DNA of 64,000 nucleotides from Pseudoduganella ginsengisoli (GTDB lineage: Bacteria > Pseudomonadota > Gammaproteobacteria > Burkholderiales > Burkholderiaceae_D): positions 1 through 64,000 of the forward strand of contig NZ_WNLA01000001.1 of assembly GCF_009720865.1 (NCBI RefSeq), given 5' to 3'. Of the stretch, positions 1 to 11,500 are shown one piece after another. Below the pieces are notes generated by a model that saw only the letters and a program-made list of their open reading frames with translations, had not been told where the DNA came from and did not search any database. Both the position numbers and the translations under genes were made by a program. Each line of letters begins with the position of its first letter. Within the stretch, counting starts at the first letter, position 1.

Positions 1-1
1 T

Positions 2-886
2 GCCGACGAACCGGCGGCAACGGCCACGGCAACTGCACCGGCAGCGAAAGACGCCCTGCCCGCCACGGCAACCGGCACGGCGCTGCCGCAACCGGCCGCA
101 GCGCTGCCGGACGCCAAGCCAGCCGACACGGCAGCAACAACCGCCACAGCCGCGGCCAGTGCACCGCAAGACGGCCATGCCACCGCAGTCAACGATTTCA
201 GCGCCGCGCTGGCAGCCCATCAAGCGGCCGACACGAACGCCGATACCGGCGCGGGCGCTGCCGCCAAAGTCCAGCCCGACTTGCGCCAGCCAGCTGGGGT
301 GGAGCGGACGCAGGAAAGCCGCGCTCCCGCCATCCGCGCCGTGGAAGCCAATGCAGCGGCCAGCGTCCCGGCCCCCGTGGCGCAGGCGCAGCTGGCCTCT
401 GCCAAAGCAGCCGAAGCCGTCGCCGCCAATCAGTTGCCGGCGCGGGTCGGCACCACGGCGTGGGACCAGCAGCTGGGCCAGAAAGTCGTGTGGATGGTGG
501 CCGGTGGCGAACAAAGCGCATCGCTGACGCTGAATCCGCCAGATTTGGGTCCGATGCAAGTGGTGTTGAACGTGTCGAACGACCAGGCCAGCGCCAGCTT
601 TACCGCCGCCCAGCCGGAAGTTAGGCAAGCGCTGGAAGCGGCCCTGCCAAGGCTGCGTGAAATGATGAGCGAGGCAGGCATCCAGCTGGGCAGCGCCACG
701 GTATCGGCCGAAATGTCCGGCCAGCAACAGGCATTTGACCAGGCGCGGGCGGCCCAGCAGGGTAATGGCGGCAATGGCCGTGGCGGCCGTGGCCAGGGTG
801 GCAACGGCGATGGCGTGAATATCGGCAACGACGCCACACCGGCGCCGCGCCGCACAGTGCTGGGCGCGGTCGACACCTTCGCCTGA
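2..886 (+). CDS. fliK: Flagellar hook-length control protein FliK, C-terminal part (5' truncated by window edge)
   Basis: FliK is the secreted molecular ruler that sets hook length and triggers the export-specificity switch through FlhB. The reading frame is open from base 2 and gives 294 visible residues; the start codon lies outside the window. The first part is a low-complexity Ala/Pro/Thr linker, as is usual for FliK. The C-terminal part carries the hook-length domain with the family-type core LTLNPPDLGPMQV, followed by an amphipathic stretch and a Gly/Asn-rich tail. It sits 63 bp upstream of fliL, which supports the assignment. Confidence 0.9.
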   Translation, partial: ADEPAATATATAPAAKDALPATATGTALPQPAAALPDAKPADTAATTATAAASAPQDGHATAVNDFSAALAAHQAADTNADTGAGAAAKVQPDLRQPAGVERTQESRAPAIRAVEANAAASVPAPVAQAQLASAKAAEAVAANQLPARVGTTAWDQQLGQKVVWMVAGGEQSASLTLNPPDLGPMQVVLNVSNDQASASFTAAQPEVRQALEAALPRLREMMSEAGIQLGSATVSAEMSGQQQAFDQARAAQQGNGGNGRGGRGQGGNGDGVNIGNDATPAPRRTVLGAVDTFA

Positions 887-949
887 TGCCCATGCGTGCC
901 ATAATACCGACATTGATGGTTTGATTGATTTCAGCAGGCAAGGGTTATT

Positions 950-1471
950 TTGAAAGCGAATCCCAAAGCAAAGGCGGAGCCGAAAGTCGAGGCGGCCGCT
1001 CCGGTCAACTCCAAGAAGAAGTTGATCATTATCGGCGGCCTCGTTGCAGTGCTGGCTGCCGGTGGCGGCGGCGCCTTTTTCATGCTGAAAGGCGGGGGCG
1101 GCCATGACGAAGCGCCTTCGAAATCCAGCAAGAAAGAAAAAGGCGGCAAAGTCGGCCCGCCCACTTACGTGGTGATCGAACCGTTCACCGTCAATTTGCA
1201 GCCGGAAAACGGCGACCAGTATTTGCAAGTGCAATTCACGCTGCAGGTGGCCGGCCAGGAAGATGCCGATGTCATCAAGAACAACATGGCCAAGGTGCGC
1301 AGCCGCGTGCTGTTGCTGTTGTCCAGCAAGCGCGCGTCGGAAATCAATACGCCGGAAGGCAAGCAGCAATTGAGCGAAGAAATCCTCGAGCAAATCAAGG
1401 AACCGTTTGAACGCAGGGGCAACGAGCAAGACGTTATCGAAGTGCTGTTCACGTCATTCATCATTCAGTAA
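950..1471 (+). CDS. fliL: Flagellar basal body-associated protein FliL
   Basis: FliL is a single-pass inner-membrane protein that surrounds the stator units and supports torque and stator stability. The 173 residues show a short Lys-rich cytoplasmic tail, one transmembrane helix at about residues 25-46 (LIIIGGLVAVLAAGGGGAFF), a Gly/Lys linker and a periplasmic domain ending in VLFTSFIIQ, the usual FliL C-terminus. The start is a TTG codon preceded by a weak AAGGG; I chose it because it gives the normal N-terminus before the membrane helix and no better start is visible. It is the first complete gene of the fliLMNOPQR run. Confidence 0.93.
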   Translation: MKANPKAKAEPKVEAAAPVNSKKKLIIIGGLVAVLAAGGGGAFFMLKGGGGHDEAPSKSSKKEKGGKVGPPTYVVIEPFTVNLQPENGDQYLQVQFTLQVAGQEDADVIKNNMAKVRSRVLLLLSSKRASEINTPEGKQQLSEEILEQIKEPFERRGNEQDVIEVLFTSFIIQ

Positions 1472-1496
1472 CAACCGTTAGTATTACGACAAAGCC

Positions 1497-2483
1497 ATGG
1501 CGGATAATTTTCTTTCCCAGGAAGAAGTTGACGCCCTTCTGAAGGGGGTCAACGGCGATCAGGACGACATCGCCACACCTGAAGAAGTCACCGGTGTCCG
1601 GACATACAACCTTGCCACGCAAGAGCGTATCGTCCGGGGCCGTATGCCGACGCTGGAAATCATCAACGAGCGTTTCGCCCGCTTGTTGCGCGTCGGGCTG
1701 TTTAACTTCCTGCGCCGCAGCGCGGAAGTGTCGGTGGGCTCCGTTCGCGTATCGAAATACAGTGAATTCATCCGTAACCTGGTGGTGCCGACCAACTTGA
1801 ACCTGGTCCACATGAAGCCGCTGCGCGGCACGGCGCTGATGGTATTCGACCCGGGCCTCGTGTTCCTGCTGGTGGATAACCTGTTCGGCGGCGATGGCCG
1901 CTTCCACACCCGCGTTGAAGGCCGTGACTTCACGCAAACGGAACAGCGCATTATCTTGCGCATCCTCGATATCGTGTTCGAGGCGTACACCAAGTCGTGG
2001 GAACCCGTGTACCCGGTCGAGTTCGAGTACATCCGTTCTGAAATGAATACGCAATTTGCCAACATCGCCACGCCCAATGAAGTGGTGGTGGCGTCGACGT
2101 TCACCGTGGAACTGGGTTCCGTGTCCGGACAAATTCACTTCTGCATGCCGTACTCGATGATCGAGCCGATCCGCGATGCGCTGACGTCGTCGCTGCAGGG
2201 TGAAGCGCTGGAAGTCGACAAGCGCTGGATCCGCCTGATGACACAGCAAATCCAGATTGCGGAAGTGGAACTGGTGGCCAAGCTGGGGACGGCCAATGTA
2301 TCGTTCGATGAAATCCTCAACATGCGCGTGGGCGACATCATTCCGTTGAATATTCCGGAAACCATTGAAGCCACCGTGGATGGCGTGCCGGTGCTCGATT
2401 GCACATATGGCGTCCTGAATGGACAATACGCGCTCAAGGTAGAGAAGTTGCTGGCGAATTCCGACAGCATGAATGCAAAATAA
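1497..2483 (+). CDS. fliM: Flagellar motor switch protein FliM
   Basis: FliM forms the C-ring with FliG and FliN and binds phosphorylated CheY to reverse rotation. At 328 residues it has the family's usual length. The N-terminus MADNFLSQEEVDALLKGV contains the short CheY-P-binding helix (EVDALL). The central CheC-like domain and the C-terminal SpoA domain (about residues 240-320) are intact. The gene follows fliL by 25 bp and precedes fliN by 14 bp, so co-translation in one operon is expected. Confidence 0.97.
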   Translation: MADNFLSQEEVDALLKGVNGDQDDIATPEEVTGVRTYNLATQERIVRGRMPTLEIINERFARLLRVGLFNFLRRSAEVSVGSVRVSKYSEFIRNLVVPTNLNLVHMKPLRGTALMVFDPGLVFLLVDNLFGGDGRFHTRVEGRDFTQTEQRIILRILDIVFEAYTKSWEPVYPVEFEYIRSEMNTQFANIATPNEVVVASTFTVELGSVSGQIHFCMPYSMIEPIRDALTSSLQGEALEVDKRWIRLMTQQIQIAEVELVAKLGTANVSFDEILNMRVGDIIPLNIPETIEATVDGVPVLDCTYGVLNGQYALKVEKLLANSDSMNAK

Positions 2484-2497
2484 GGAGCTAAAAGATC

Positions 2498-2920
2498 ATG
2501 TCGGATAATCAAGACGACGACGCAAGCCTCGACGATGATTGGGGCGCCGCGATTGCCGAACAAGCCAAGGCGGAAGCGGAAGCGCTGGCCAACCAGCAGG
2601 CAGCCCAGGCAGCGGTCTTCAAGGACTTTTCCAAGCAGCCATCGAAAACCGAAACCCACAACGATATCGACTTCATTCTCGATATCCCTGTGCAATTGAC
2701 GGTGGAACTGGGCCGTACCAAGATCGCCATCAAGAACTTGCTGCAATTGGCGCAGGGTTCGGTGGTGGAACTCGATGGTTTGGCCGGTGAACCGATGGAC
2801 GTGCTGGTCAATGGCTGTTTGATTGCCCAGGGCGAGGTGGTGGTGGTGAATGATAAATTCGGTATTCGTTTGACCGATATCATTACCCCATCCGAACGCA
2901 TCCGAAAATTGAATAAATGA
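2498..2920 (+). CDS. fliN: Flagellar motor switch protein FliN
   Basis: FliN forms the base of the C-ring and acts as a docking site for the FliH/FliI export ATPase. The 140 residues comprise an acidic and Ala/Gln-rich N-terminal extension and a SpoA domain in the second half, containing DIPVQLTVELGRTKI and ending [13 protein letters not shown] strong AAGGAG lies about 9 bases before the ATG. The stop overlaps the fliO start (ATGA), indicating translational coupling. Confidence 0.97.
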   Translation: MSDNQDDDASLDDDWGAAIAEQAKAEAEALANQQAAQAAVFKDFSKQPSKTETHNDIDFILDIPVQLTVELGRTKIAIKNLLQLAQGSVVELDGLAGEPMDVLVNGCLIAQGEVVVVNDKFGIRLTDIITPSERIRKLNK

Positions 2921-3570
2921 CGCAAGTATCGAACAGCACGTCTTCCCTCGCCCGCCATGCGGGCATCGCAGCGCTGGCCATGGCGTGCACGCTGGCTCTG
3001 CCTGCCGCCCCATCGCTGGCGGCGCAGACTGCATCGGGCGCGATTTCCGGCGCCAGTGCTGCCGCAGCGGTTCCCGCTGCCGCCGGCACACCAGCAAACG
3101 ATAGCCCCGCCGCTGCAGCCGCCCCCGCTTCCATTCCCGCTCCCGCCGCAACACCGGAACAGCAAGCCGCGCTGGCCGGCGCCCGTCCTGCCGCCCCCGT
3201 GCAAATGCAGGCGCCCACCGCGGGCGGCAGCTTGCTGCAAACCATGTTTTCCCTGCTGGTCGTGCTGGGCGTGCTGGTTGGCCTGGCATGGCTGCTGAAG
3301 AAATATGGCCCGAAAACCATTACCGGCAGCGCCAATGTCAAACTGGTGGGCGCGCTGAGCGTGGGCGCCCGCGAGCGCATCCTGGTCGTGGAAGTGGGTG
3401 AACAGTGGATCGTTGTCGGCGCGTCGCCCGGCCGCATGAATGCGCTGGCCACGATGCCGCGCCAGGAAGCTGAAATCGATCCACCATCGCCGGCACACGT
3501 GCTGCCGAGCGCAAATTTCGCCGAATGGTTCAAGCAAACCATTGAAAAACGCAACGGCGGCAAAGCATGA
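2917..3570 (+). CDS. fliO: Flagellar biosynthetic protein FliO
   Basis: FliO assists assembly of the FliP ring in the type III export gate. The 217 residues start with a signal-like hydrophobic segment ([19 protein letters not shown]), then a long Ala/Pro linker, one transmembrane helix at about residues 107-127 ([19 protein letters not shown]) and a small cytoplasmic domain. It is longer than enterobacterial FliO because of the N-terminal signal and linker. It overlaps fliN by 4 bp and fliP by 4 bp. Confidence 0.9.
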   Translation: MTQVSNSTSSLARHAGIAALAMACTLALPAAPSLAAQTASGAISGASAAAAVPAAAGTPANDSPAAAAAPASIPAPAATPEQQAALAGARPAAPVQMQAPTAGGSLLQTMFSLLVVLGVLVGLAWLLKKYGPKTITGSANVKLVGALSVGARERILVVEVGEQWIVVGASPGRMNALATMPRQEAEIDPPSPAHVLPSANFAEWFKQTIEKRNGGKA

Positions 3571-4325
3571 CCAGACGCTACGCGCCACGCGTGCTGGCCG
3601 CCATCGCTGCCGCCACTGCTGCCGCCCTGCCTTTGCTGGCAGCGGCGGAACCCACGATTCCTGCCTTTACCAGTACCCCGGCCGGCGGCGGCGCCACGAA
3701 TTACGGCTTGTCGCTGCAAACGCTGATCTTGATGACGGCGCTGACCTTCATCCCGGCCGTGCTGCTGATGATGACGGGTTTTACGCGCATTATTATCGTG
3801 CTGTCGCTGCTGCGCCAGGCCATGGGGACGCAGTCGGCGCCGCCGAACCAGGTGATGGTCGGCCTGGCGCTGTTCTTGACGCTGTTCGTCATGAGCCCGG
3901 TGCTGGACAAGATTTATGTGGAAGCCTACCTGCCTTTGCAGGAAAACAAGATCACCATGCAGGAAGCGCTGGAACGGGGCGGCGCGCCATTAAAAACCTT
4001 TATGCTGAAACAGACGCGCCAGGCTGACCTGGCGCTGTTCGTCAAGCTGTCGCGCACGCCGGCGCTGCAAGGCCCGGAAGACGTGCCGCTGAAAGTGCTG
4101 GTGCCCGCATTCGTCACCAGTGAATTGAAAACCGCGTTCCAGATCGGCTTTGCCATCTTCATCCCCTTCCTCATCATCGACATGGTGGTGGCGTCCGTCC
4201 TGATGTCGATGGGTATGATGATGATGTCGCCTGCCGTCATTTCGCTCCCCTTCAAGCTGATGCTGTTCGTGCTGGTCGATGGCTGGCAATTGCTGCTGGG
4301 TTCCCTGGCTCAAAGTTTCTACTGA
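3567..4325 (+). CDS. fliP: Flagellar export gate protein FliP
   Basis: FliP is the main pore subunit of the flagellar export gate together with FliQ and FliR. The 252-residue protein has a cleavable-type signal sequence (about residues 1-27) and the conserved core with [17 protein letters not shown], the [14 protein letters not shown] helix, and the C-terminal transmembrane hairpin with a Met-rich loop ([12 protein letters not shown]). Its start overlaps the fliO stop by 4 bp and it is followed after 1 bp by fliQ. Confidence 0.97.
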   Translation: MTRRYAPRVLAAIAAATAAALPLLAAAEPTIPAFTSTPAGGGATNYGLSLQTLILMTALTFIPAVLLMMTGFTRIIIVLSLLRQAMGTQSAPPNQVMVGLALFLTLFVMSPVLDKIYVEAYLPLQENKITMQEALERGGAPLKTFMLKQTRQADLALFVKLSRTPALQGPEDVPLKVLVPAFVTSELKTAFQIGFAIFIPFLIIDMVVASVLMSMGMMMMSPAVISLPFKLMLFVLVDGWQLLLGSLAQSFY

Positions 4326-4326
4326 C

Positions 4327-4596
4327 ATGACTCCTGAAAGCGTCTTGACGATGGGCCGCCAGGCCATGGAAGTCACCTTGATGGTGGCGGCCCCGCTGTT
4401 GCTGGTGGCGCTGGTCATCGGCCTCGTGATTTCCATCTTCCAGGCCGCCACGCAAATCAATGAAGCCACGCTGTCTTTCATTCCCAAGCTGGTCGGCATC
4501 TTTGTCGCGCTGGTCGTGGCCGGCCCATGGATGCTGTCCGTGCTGCTCGATTACATGCGGCAAGTCTTCACAGGCATCCCCGGCCTGGTCGGTTGA
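4327..4596 (+). CDS. fliQ: Flagellar export gate protein FliQ
   Basis: FliQ is a small two-helix membrane subunit of the export gate. The 89 residues begin MTPESVLTMGRQAMEV, the usual FliQ start, and contain two hydrophobic helices (about 15-40 and 50-75) separated by the typical QAATQINEATLSFIPK loop. An upstream in-frame ATG exists inside fliP but would add 16 residues not found in the family, so I use position 4327, 1 bp after the fliP stop. Confidence 0.95.
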   Translation: MTPESVLTMGRQAMEVTLMVAAPLLLVALVIGLVISIFQAATQINEATLSFIPKLVGIFVALVVAGPWMLSVLLDYMRQVFTGIPGLVG

Positions 4597-4632
4597 CCTG
4601 TCCATGACACAAAAAAGTTTCCTGACAGCCTC

Positions 4633-5472
4633 ATGATTACGCTGTCCAGCGCCGATATCAATACATGGATCGCCTCGCTGCTGTGGCCGCTTGCGCGCAT
4701 TCTAGGGCTGATTACCGCTGCTCCCGTGCTGGGCAACCGCAGTGTTCCTACTACGGTAAAAGTCTCGCTGGGCGTATTGCTGGCCCTGGTCATTGCGCCT
4801 AACGTGCCCAAGCTGCCGGCTGCCGACCCGATGTCGTATGCGGGTTTGCTGATCCTGGTGCAGGAAATGCTAGTCGGTGTCGCCATGGGCTTTACCGTGC
4901 GGATCGTGTTTTCTTCCATTGAAATGGCTGGTGAAATCAGCAGCCTGACCATGGGCCTGGGCTTTGCGTCGTTTTTTGACCCGAATACCCAGGGGCGATC
5001 GTCGGCCATCAGCCAATTTCTTGCGCTAGTTGCTACAATGGCATTTATTTCTGTCAATGCGCATTTGGTCTTGCTGGCAGCGCTGGCGGAAAGTTTCCAG
5101 ACGTTGCCGGTTTCGGGCATGCCCATCAACGGCGGCGGATTCAAGCAGGTGGCTGACTGGGGAGCGCGGATATTTACGGCAGGTTTGCAATTGTCGCTGC
5201 CCATCGTAGCCGCGCTGCTGATTGTCAACGTGGCGCTGGGCGTGCTGACACGGGCCGCGCCGCAATTGAATTTGTTTGGTATTGGTTTCCCCATTACGCT
5301 GGGGGTAGGTTTTATTGTAATAGCAACAACGTTGCCGTATCTGGGCACACCGCTGGAAAACCTGTTTATGCAGGGAATAGAAAAGGTCAGGGAATTGCCG
5401 CGCACATGGGTTGCGCGTGAGCCACAGCCGGTGCCTGTGCTTAATCAAGCTCCACCGGCGGTCGCCCAGTAA
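4633..5472 (+). CDS. fliR: Flagellar export gate protein FliR
   Basis: FliR is the single-copy gate subunit that joins the FliP pentamer to close the export pore. The 279 residues show six hydrophobic segments and family landmarks such as GLGFASFFDPNTQG, and a cytoplasmic tail ending VPVLNQAPPAVAQ. It ends the fli run; the next gene starts 81 bp later with a strong ribosome-binding site of its own and is not flagellar by sequence. Confidence 0.96.
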   Translation: MITLSSADINTWIASLLWPLARILGLITAAPVLGNRSVPTTVKVSLGVLLALVIAPNVPKLPAADPMSYAGLLILVQEMLVGVAMGFTVRIVFSSIEMAGEISSLTMGLGFASFFDPNTQGRSSAISQFLALVATMAFISVNAHLVLLAALAESFQTLPVSGMPINGGGFKQVADWGARIFTAGLQLSLPIVAALLIVNVALGVLTRAAPQLNLFGIGFPITLGVGFIVIATTLPYLGTPLENLFMQGIEKVRELPRTWVAREPQPVPVLNQAPPAVAQ

Positions 5473-5553
5473 ATAAGCACCACGTGCAATCAATTGATTT
5501 CCATGGAGAAAGTCCTGGTGTATCATGGTTGAGCCGCCCAGGAGAAAAAACTC

Positions 5554-8500
5554 ATGAGTTCCATCGTCCCAACCTTTACAACTGATCAGATCGTCGCGTT
5601 CACGACGGATCAGCTGGTTTCCTTTACGACAGAGGAAATCCGTGACCTGACGACGGAACAAATGGTGGTGTTGACCACGGACCAATTGCCGGCGTTCACC
5701 ACGCTGCAAGTGGCCGCCATGGGTTCAGACGACCTGGCTGTACTGACCAGCGACCAGTTACCTGCCCTGACGACCTTGCAAGTCAGCATCCTCGGCACCG
5801 CGCAATTGCGCGCGCTGGGTACAGCCCAGCTGGCCGCCATGGAAACGCAAGACATTGCCGCACTGCGCACCGCGCAAGTGGCGTCGCTGCAATCGCAGCA
5901 ATTGGCGGGGCTGACGACCGATGCCGTCATGGCGCTGACCGCCGCGCAAGTGGGCGCCATCTCGTCCACGCAAGTGATGGGCTTGACCAGCGACCAGCTG
6001 GCGGTACTGACCACCTTGCAAATTGGCGCCATCAGCAAAAGCACGCTGGCGTCACTGAGCACGTCGCAAATCAATACGCTGTCAACCACGGCGCTGTCCG
6101 CCCTCACCAGCAGCCAGCTGGCGGCGTTGACGTCGCTGCAAGTTCCGGCGCTGACCACCGATCACATCGTTGCGCTGACCAGCAAGCAAATCAATGGCAT
6201 GCTGCCGGCGTCGTTGGCGATGTTGACGACGGACCAGATCGCCGCCATTGAGACGGATGACATACCCGGCTTGACGACGGCGCAGCTGGCCGCCCTGTCG
6301 GACGATCAACTGGCATCGATCAGCACGGACCAGATCATTGCGCTGTCCACGGCGCAAGTGGCGGCGCTGCGCTCCAGCACCATCGCCAATTTGACGACGG
6401 CGCAAATTGCCGCGATTGAAACGCGCGATATTGCCGCATTGACGTCGCGCCAAGTGACGGCGCTGACCGATGCCCAGCTGGCGGCGCTGACGACTGACCA
6501 GATGCTGGCGTTTGAGTCCACCGACTTGCGTGCGCTGACGTCGGCCCAGATCGCCGTCCTGACGACGGACCAGCTCAATGCACTGAATACAGTGGCCATC
6601 CTGACGTCCACGCAATTGCGCGGTTTGACCAGCGACCAGATCATGGCGCTGGAAACCCAGGACTTGGCCGGCTTCAGCAGCGGCCAACTCAATGCCTTGA
6701 CGGCAGACCAGGTGGCCAGCCTGACCAGCGACCAGATCATTGGTTTCTCGGCCAGCCAGTTTGCCGCCATGCCGAGCGGTTTCCTGTCGCGCCTGAGCAC
6801 GGCGCAAATCGGCCAGATTGAAACCATCGACATCGCCGCGCTGCGCACCAACCAGATCGCGAAACTGGGGTCAGAGCAAATTGCCGCACTGACGACGGAC
6901 CAGTTCAACGCGCTGAACAGCACGGCGATTTCCGCGTTTTCCACCACGCAAGTGGCGGCACTGACGACGGAACAGCTGGAAGCCTTGTCCACCTTGGCTG
7001 CCATGACGAGCCGCCAGGTCGCCGTGTTGACGACTGACCAGATTGCGGGCCTGTCGACGCGCAACCTGGTGACGTTGACCAGCAGCCAGATCGGCGCGCT
7101 GACGGACGACCAGGTGCTGGCGCTGAACAGCGACCAGTTGATTGCACTGACGACGCGCCAGTTCCAGGGCTTGAAGTCGTCGGCGCTGGTGGCGCTGAGC
7201 ACGGACCAGATCCCACTGATTGAAACGCAGGATATCGCGGCCCTGCTGTCCACCCAGCTGACCAAATTGACGGCGGCGCAAATCGCCGCGCTGTCGACGT
7301 ACCAGGTTGCCGCCTTGTCCACGGCCTCGGAAGCCGCGCTGACGACCTTGCAAATCAGCGCACTGTCCACAGCCCAGCTCGCTGCATTGCAATCGCTGGC
7401 AGCCCTGACGTCGCGCCAGTTTGGCGCCATGACGAGCGACCAGATTGCCGCCCTGAGCACGGACAGCATCGCCACCCTGAAAACCAGCCAGGTGGCGGCG
7501 CTCAATGCCGACCAGTTGTCCGCGTTCACGTCCGACCAGGTCATTGCCCTGTCCGGCACGCAAATGAAAGTACTGTCGACTGCCGCACTGGCGGGCTTGT
7601 CGACTGCCATGGTTGCCGCCATCGAGTCCAATGACCTGGCGGTCATGACGTCGCGCCAGCTGGCGTCGCTGGGCACCGACAAGATTGCCGCGCTGACCAC
7701 GGACCAGTTGCCTGCGCTGACGACGGCGCTGATTGCCGGCCTGACCATGGAACAAGTGGCCGCGCTATCCACGGACCAGCTGAATGCCCTGTCCAGCCTG
7801 TCTGCGCTGACGACGCGCCAATTTGCCGTACTGACGTCCAATGTGATTGCCGGGATCGATACGGCCGACCTGCAAACGCTGAAAACGTCGCAGATCGCCG
7901 CATTGCAATCCCAGCAGGCTGCCGCACTGACGACAGACCAGGTCATTGCGCTGACGGGTGCGCAGATGAGCTCGCTCAACTCGGCCGCGCTGCAAGTATT
8001 GAGCTCCGACCAGTTGCAAGCGATTGAAATCAGCGACCTGGCCGGCATGCGTTCGAACCAGTTGAACAAGCTGTTGACGAACCAGATTGCCGCCCTCTCC
8101 ACGCTGCAAATCGCCAACCTGACCACGTCGCAGCTGGCCGGCCTGACCGCCGAGCAAAAAGCCGCCATGACAACGGACCAGCTGGCGGCGCTGACGTCGA
8201 TTTCCTCGTTCACGACGGCCGCCATTGCCGCGCTGACCACCGACCAGATTGCATCGCTGTCCGACGCGACGCTGGCCACGTTGCGCACCAGCCAGGTGGC
8301 GGCACTGACTAGCCTGCAACTGCAAGTGCTGACCAGCAATCAGATTGCAGCGCTGACCACGCAGCAATACGCGGCGCTGACGACCAAGCAAATCACGGCG
8401 CTGACCACCGACCAGTTGCCGTTCATCGAAATAGCGGACCTGGTGGCGCTGCGCACGGCGCAACTGGCCGCCATGTCGACCGAACAGATCGAGGGCCTGT

Positions 8501-11500
8501 CGACGATCCAGTTCGCCAACTTGACCACGCAGGAAGTGGCCGGCCTGACGACCTTGCAAATTGCCTCGCTGACGCAAGCCAAGCTGGATGCCTTGTCGTC
8601 GCTGGCGCCGCTGTCGAGCCGCCAATTGGCTGCACTGACGACGGATCAAATCAGTGTCCTCGCCGTCAGCAAAATCACAACTTTGCTGAGCAGCCAGATT
8701 GCCGGCTTGACCAGCCTGCAGGTAGGCGCACTGACCACTGAACATATTGCAACGTTCAATACAGCGCAAATCCGCAGCCTGTCGACGTCTACCCTGGCAG
8801 CGCTGAGCGCGACGCAAGTGGCCGCGATTGAAGATGGCGATATCGCCATCATGCTGACGCGCCAGATTGCTGCGCTCACTACCGACCAGATCATGGCGCT
8901 GACGGTGTCGCAGCTGGGCAACTTCACGACGCAGCAAATTGCCGCGCTGAGCTCGGTACAGCTCAATGCCATGTCGTCAGACCAGATTGCCGCCCTGTCA
9001 TCGCTGGGTCCGATCAGTACGGCGCAAATTGCCGGCATGACGTCGACACAAATCCAGGCGATCACATTGACGCAGGTGGCGGCACTGCGCACCACCCAGT
9101 TGAACGCATTCAATACGGACCAGATTGCCTTCTTCTCGGCGGCCCAGATAGGTGCGCTGACGACCTCGCAAGTAGCGTCCTTGCCGAAAAACTTGCTCAA
9201 TGCGCTGACATCTGACCAAGTCCCGGCCATTGAAAACGAAGATATTGCGGTCTTGACGACCAGCCAGATGGCGGGATTGTCGAGCGCCTTTGCGCAAGCG
9301 CTGACGCAGACCCAGCTGGTCGAACTGACCACCCGCGAAATCGCCGCCATGGGTTCGGCTGCATTGACGGTCTTGACGGGCGACCAGTTGACGGCGCTGA
9401 GCACGCTGACCAGCCTCACGTCGGCCCAGGTCGGCATGTTGACCAGCGACCAGATCCCCCTGTTGACAGATTCCGATTTGCAATCGCTGCTGACCCGCCA
9501 AGTCGCCGGCATGGGCAGCATGCAAATGACGGGCCTGACCACGGCGCAAATCGTCCTGTTGAGCAGCGCGCAAATCCGCGCACTGAGCGTCAAGGCGATT
9601 GAAGCCATGACCGTGGACCAGGTTGCCGCGATTGAAGCAAGCGATATTCCAGCGCTCAGCTCGCGCCAGATTTCCAGCTTCGATACGGTGCAAATTGCGG
9701 CCATGACGACAGACCAGCTGCGCGCCATGACCAGCACGGGCATTGCTGCGCTGACGCCTGATCAATTGGCAGCGCTGTCCGATACGCAAATGGCGTCGCT
9801 GGGCCGGATTTCCGACTACACGACGCAAATGATCAGCGCCATGTCGTCTGCGCGCATTGCCGCCATGACGGTGGAAGACCTGCAGTTGCTCAATACCCAG
9901 CAAATTGCCGCTATCAATTCGCTGCAATCGGCTGCCTTGACGACAGCCCAGGTCGTCGGCCTGACGACCAGGCAATTTGCCGCGCTGAGTACGCGCGCGC
10001 TGAGCAATTTGACTGCCACGCAAATTGCACAAATCGAAAATGAAGACTTGGCGGCGCTGACGTCGATGCAAGTGCGCTCGCTGACCAGTACGCAATTGGC
10101 GGCGCTGACCTTGAGCCAGGTTGCCAGCCTGTCCAGCACTGCCGTGCGCGCGCTGTCGTCGGCACAGGTTGCCGTGCTGAATACAGCGCAGCTGGGATCG
10201 CTGAGTACGCTGGCTGGCCTGGCCAGCGCGCAAATTGCCGCACTGACGTCCAGCCAGCTGGCGTCGATGAGCGGCGACCGTCTGGCGACGTTGACCTCCG
10301 CGCAGCTGGGTGCACTGTCCACCAGCCAATTGCAGATCCTGAACACGGCGCAAGTGGCCGCACTGGACAGCAAACAATTCCAGTCGCTGTCAACACGTGC
10401 GCTGGCCGCGCTGACCAGCACGCAATTTGGCGCTATGGAAGAAGTTGACTTGGCCGCCCTGCGCTCGAACCAGGTTGCCGTACTGACCACGTCGCAATTG
10501 GGCGTGCTGTCGGCCGCCCAGTTGGCAGCCTTGCCGTCGGCTGGTATTGGCCAACTGAGTTCCGTGCAGGCCAGCGTGCTCAATACACTGCAAATTGCCG
10601 CACTGACGACGGCACAAGTGCGCGCGCTGGCTAGCCGCACGATTGCCGCGCTGACCACGACGCAAATCGCCGCGATGGAAGCGGAAGACCTGGGCGCCAT
10701 GCGCACCGCGCAAATCCGCGCGCTGACGACAGCGCAACTGGCAGTATTGAGCCAGGCACAGCTGGAAGCGCTGGGTTCCGACCAGTTGAGCGCATTGAGC
10801 ACCGCGCAAATGGCGGCGCTGTCGTCCACGCAATTCAACTTGCTCGATTCGCTGGTCTTCATGACGCCGACGCAAGTGGCGGCATTGCCGACCGAACGCA
10901 TTGCCACGCTGGACAGCGCCAAGCTGGAACAGTTGCGCAGTGCCCAGCTGGCCGCCATGACGACGCGCCAGATTGCCGCCATGACGACCGCCCAGCTGTC
11001 GGCGCTGAACACGGCGCAATGGCGCGCCATCGATGCCGATGCGGTTGCCGCGCTCAATACATTCCAGATTGCCCACCTCGACGTGGACGACCTGGCTGCC
11101 CTGCTGACGGCGCAAGTTGCCGCGCTGCGGACGGATCAGGTTTCCGCGCTGACCGCCGATGAATTGGGCGCGCTGACGTCGCCGCAGCTTGGCGCGCTGA
11201 ACAGCCTGCAAATGTCGGCATTGAGCACGGCCAACCTGGCTGCGCTGACAAGCTTGCAAGGCTTTACGACCAAGCAATTGTTCGGTCTGTCGAGCACGCA
11301 GCTGATGTCGCTGGATGAAGCGCACCTGAGTACGCTGCGCACGTCGCAAATCGCCGGGTTGAACAGCGTGCAACTGTCGTGGCTGACCACGGCGCAAATC
11401 AGCTTGCTCAATACGCAGCAATTCCGCGCCTTGACGTCAAAAGCGCTGGATGGCTTGACTACCACGCAATTGCGCGCCCTGTCGGCCGACAATTTGCTGG

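Noticed and set aside
1461-2426. Minus-strand frame of 321 codons opposite fliM
   Set aside because: It fully overlaps the well-supported fliM gene and has His/Arg-rich shadow composition.
5473-5553. Sigma-28 promoter for the giant repeat gene
   Set aside because: GCCGCCC occurs but there is no TAAA or TCAA at the required 15-base spacing.
6306-8339. Long minus-strand open frame of 677 codons inside the giant repeat gene
   Set aside because: It is the mirror of a periodic 24-bp coding repeat; its Ser/Val/Ala composition and lack of a ribosome-binding site show it is a by-product of the + strand codon pattern.
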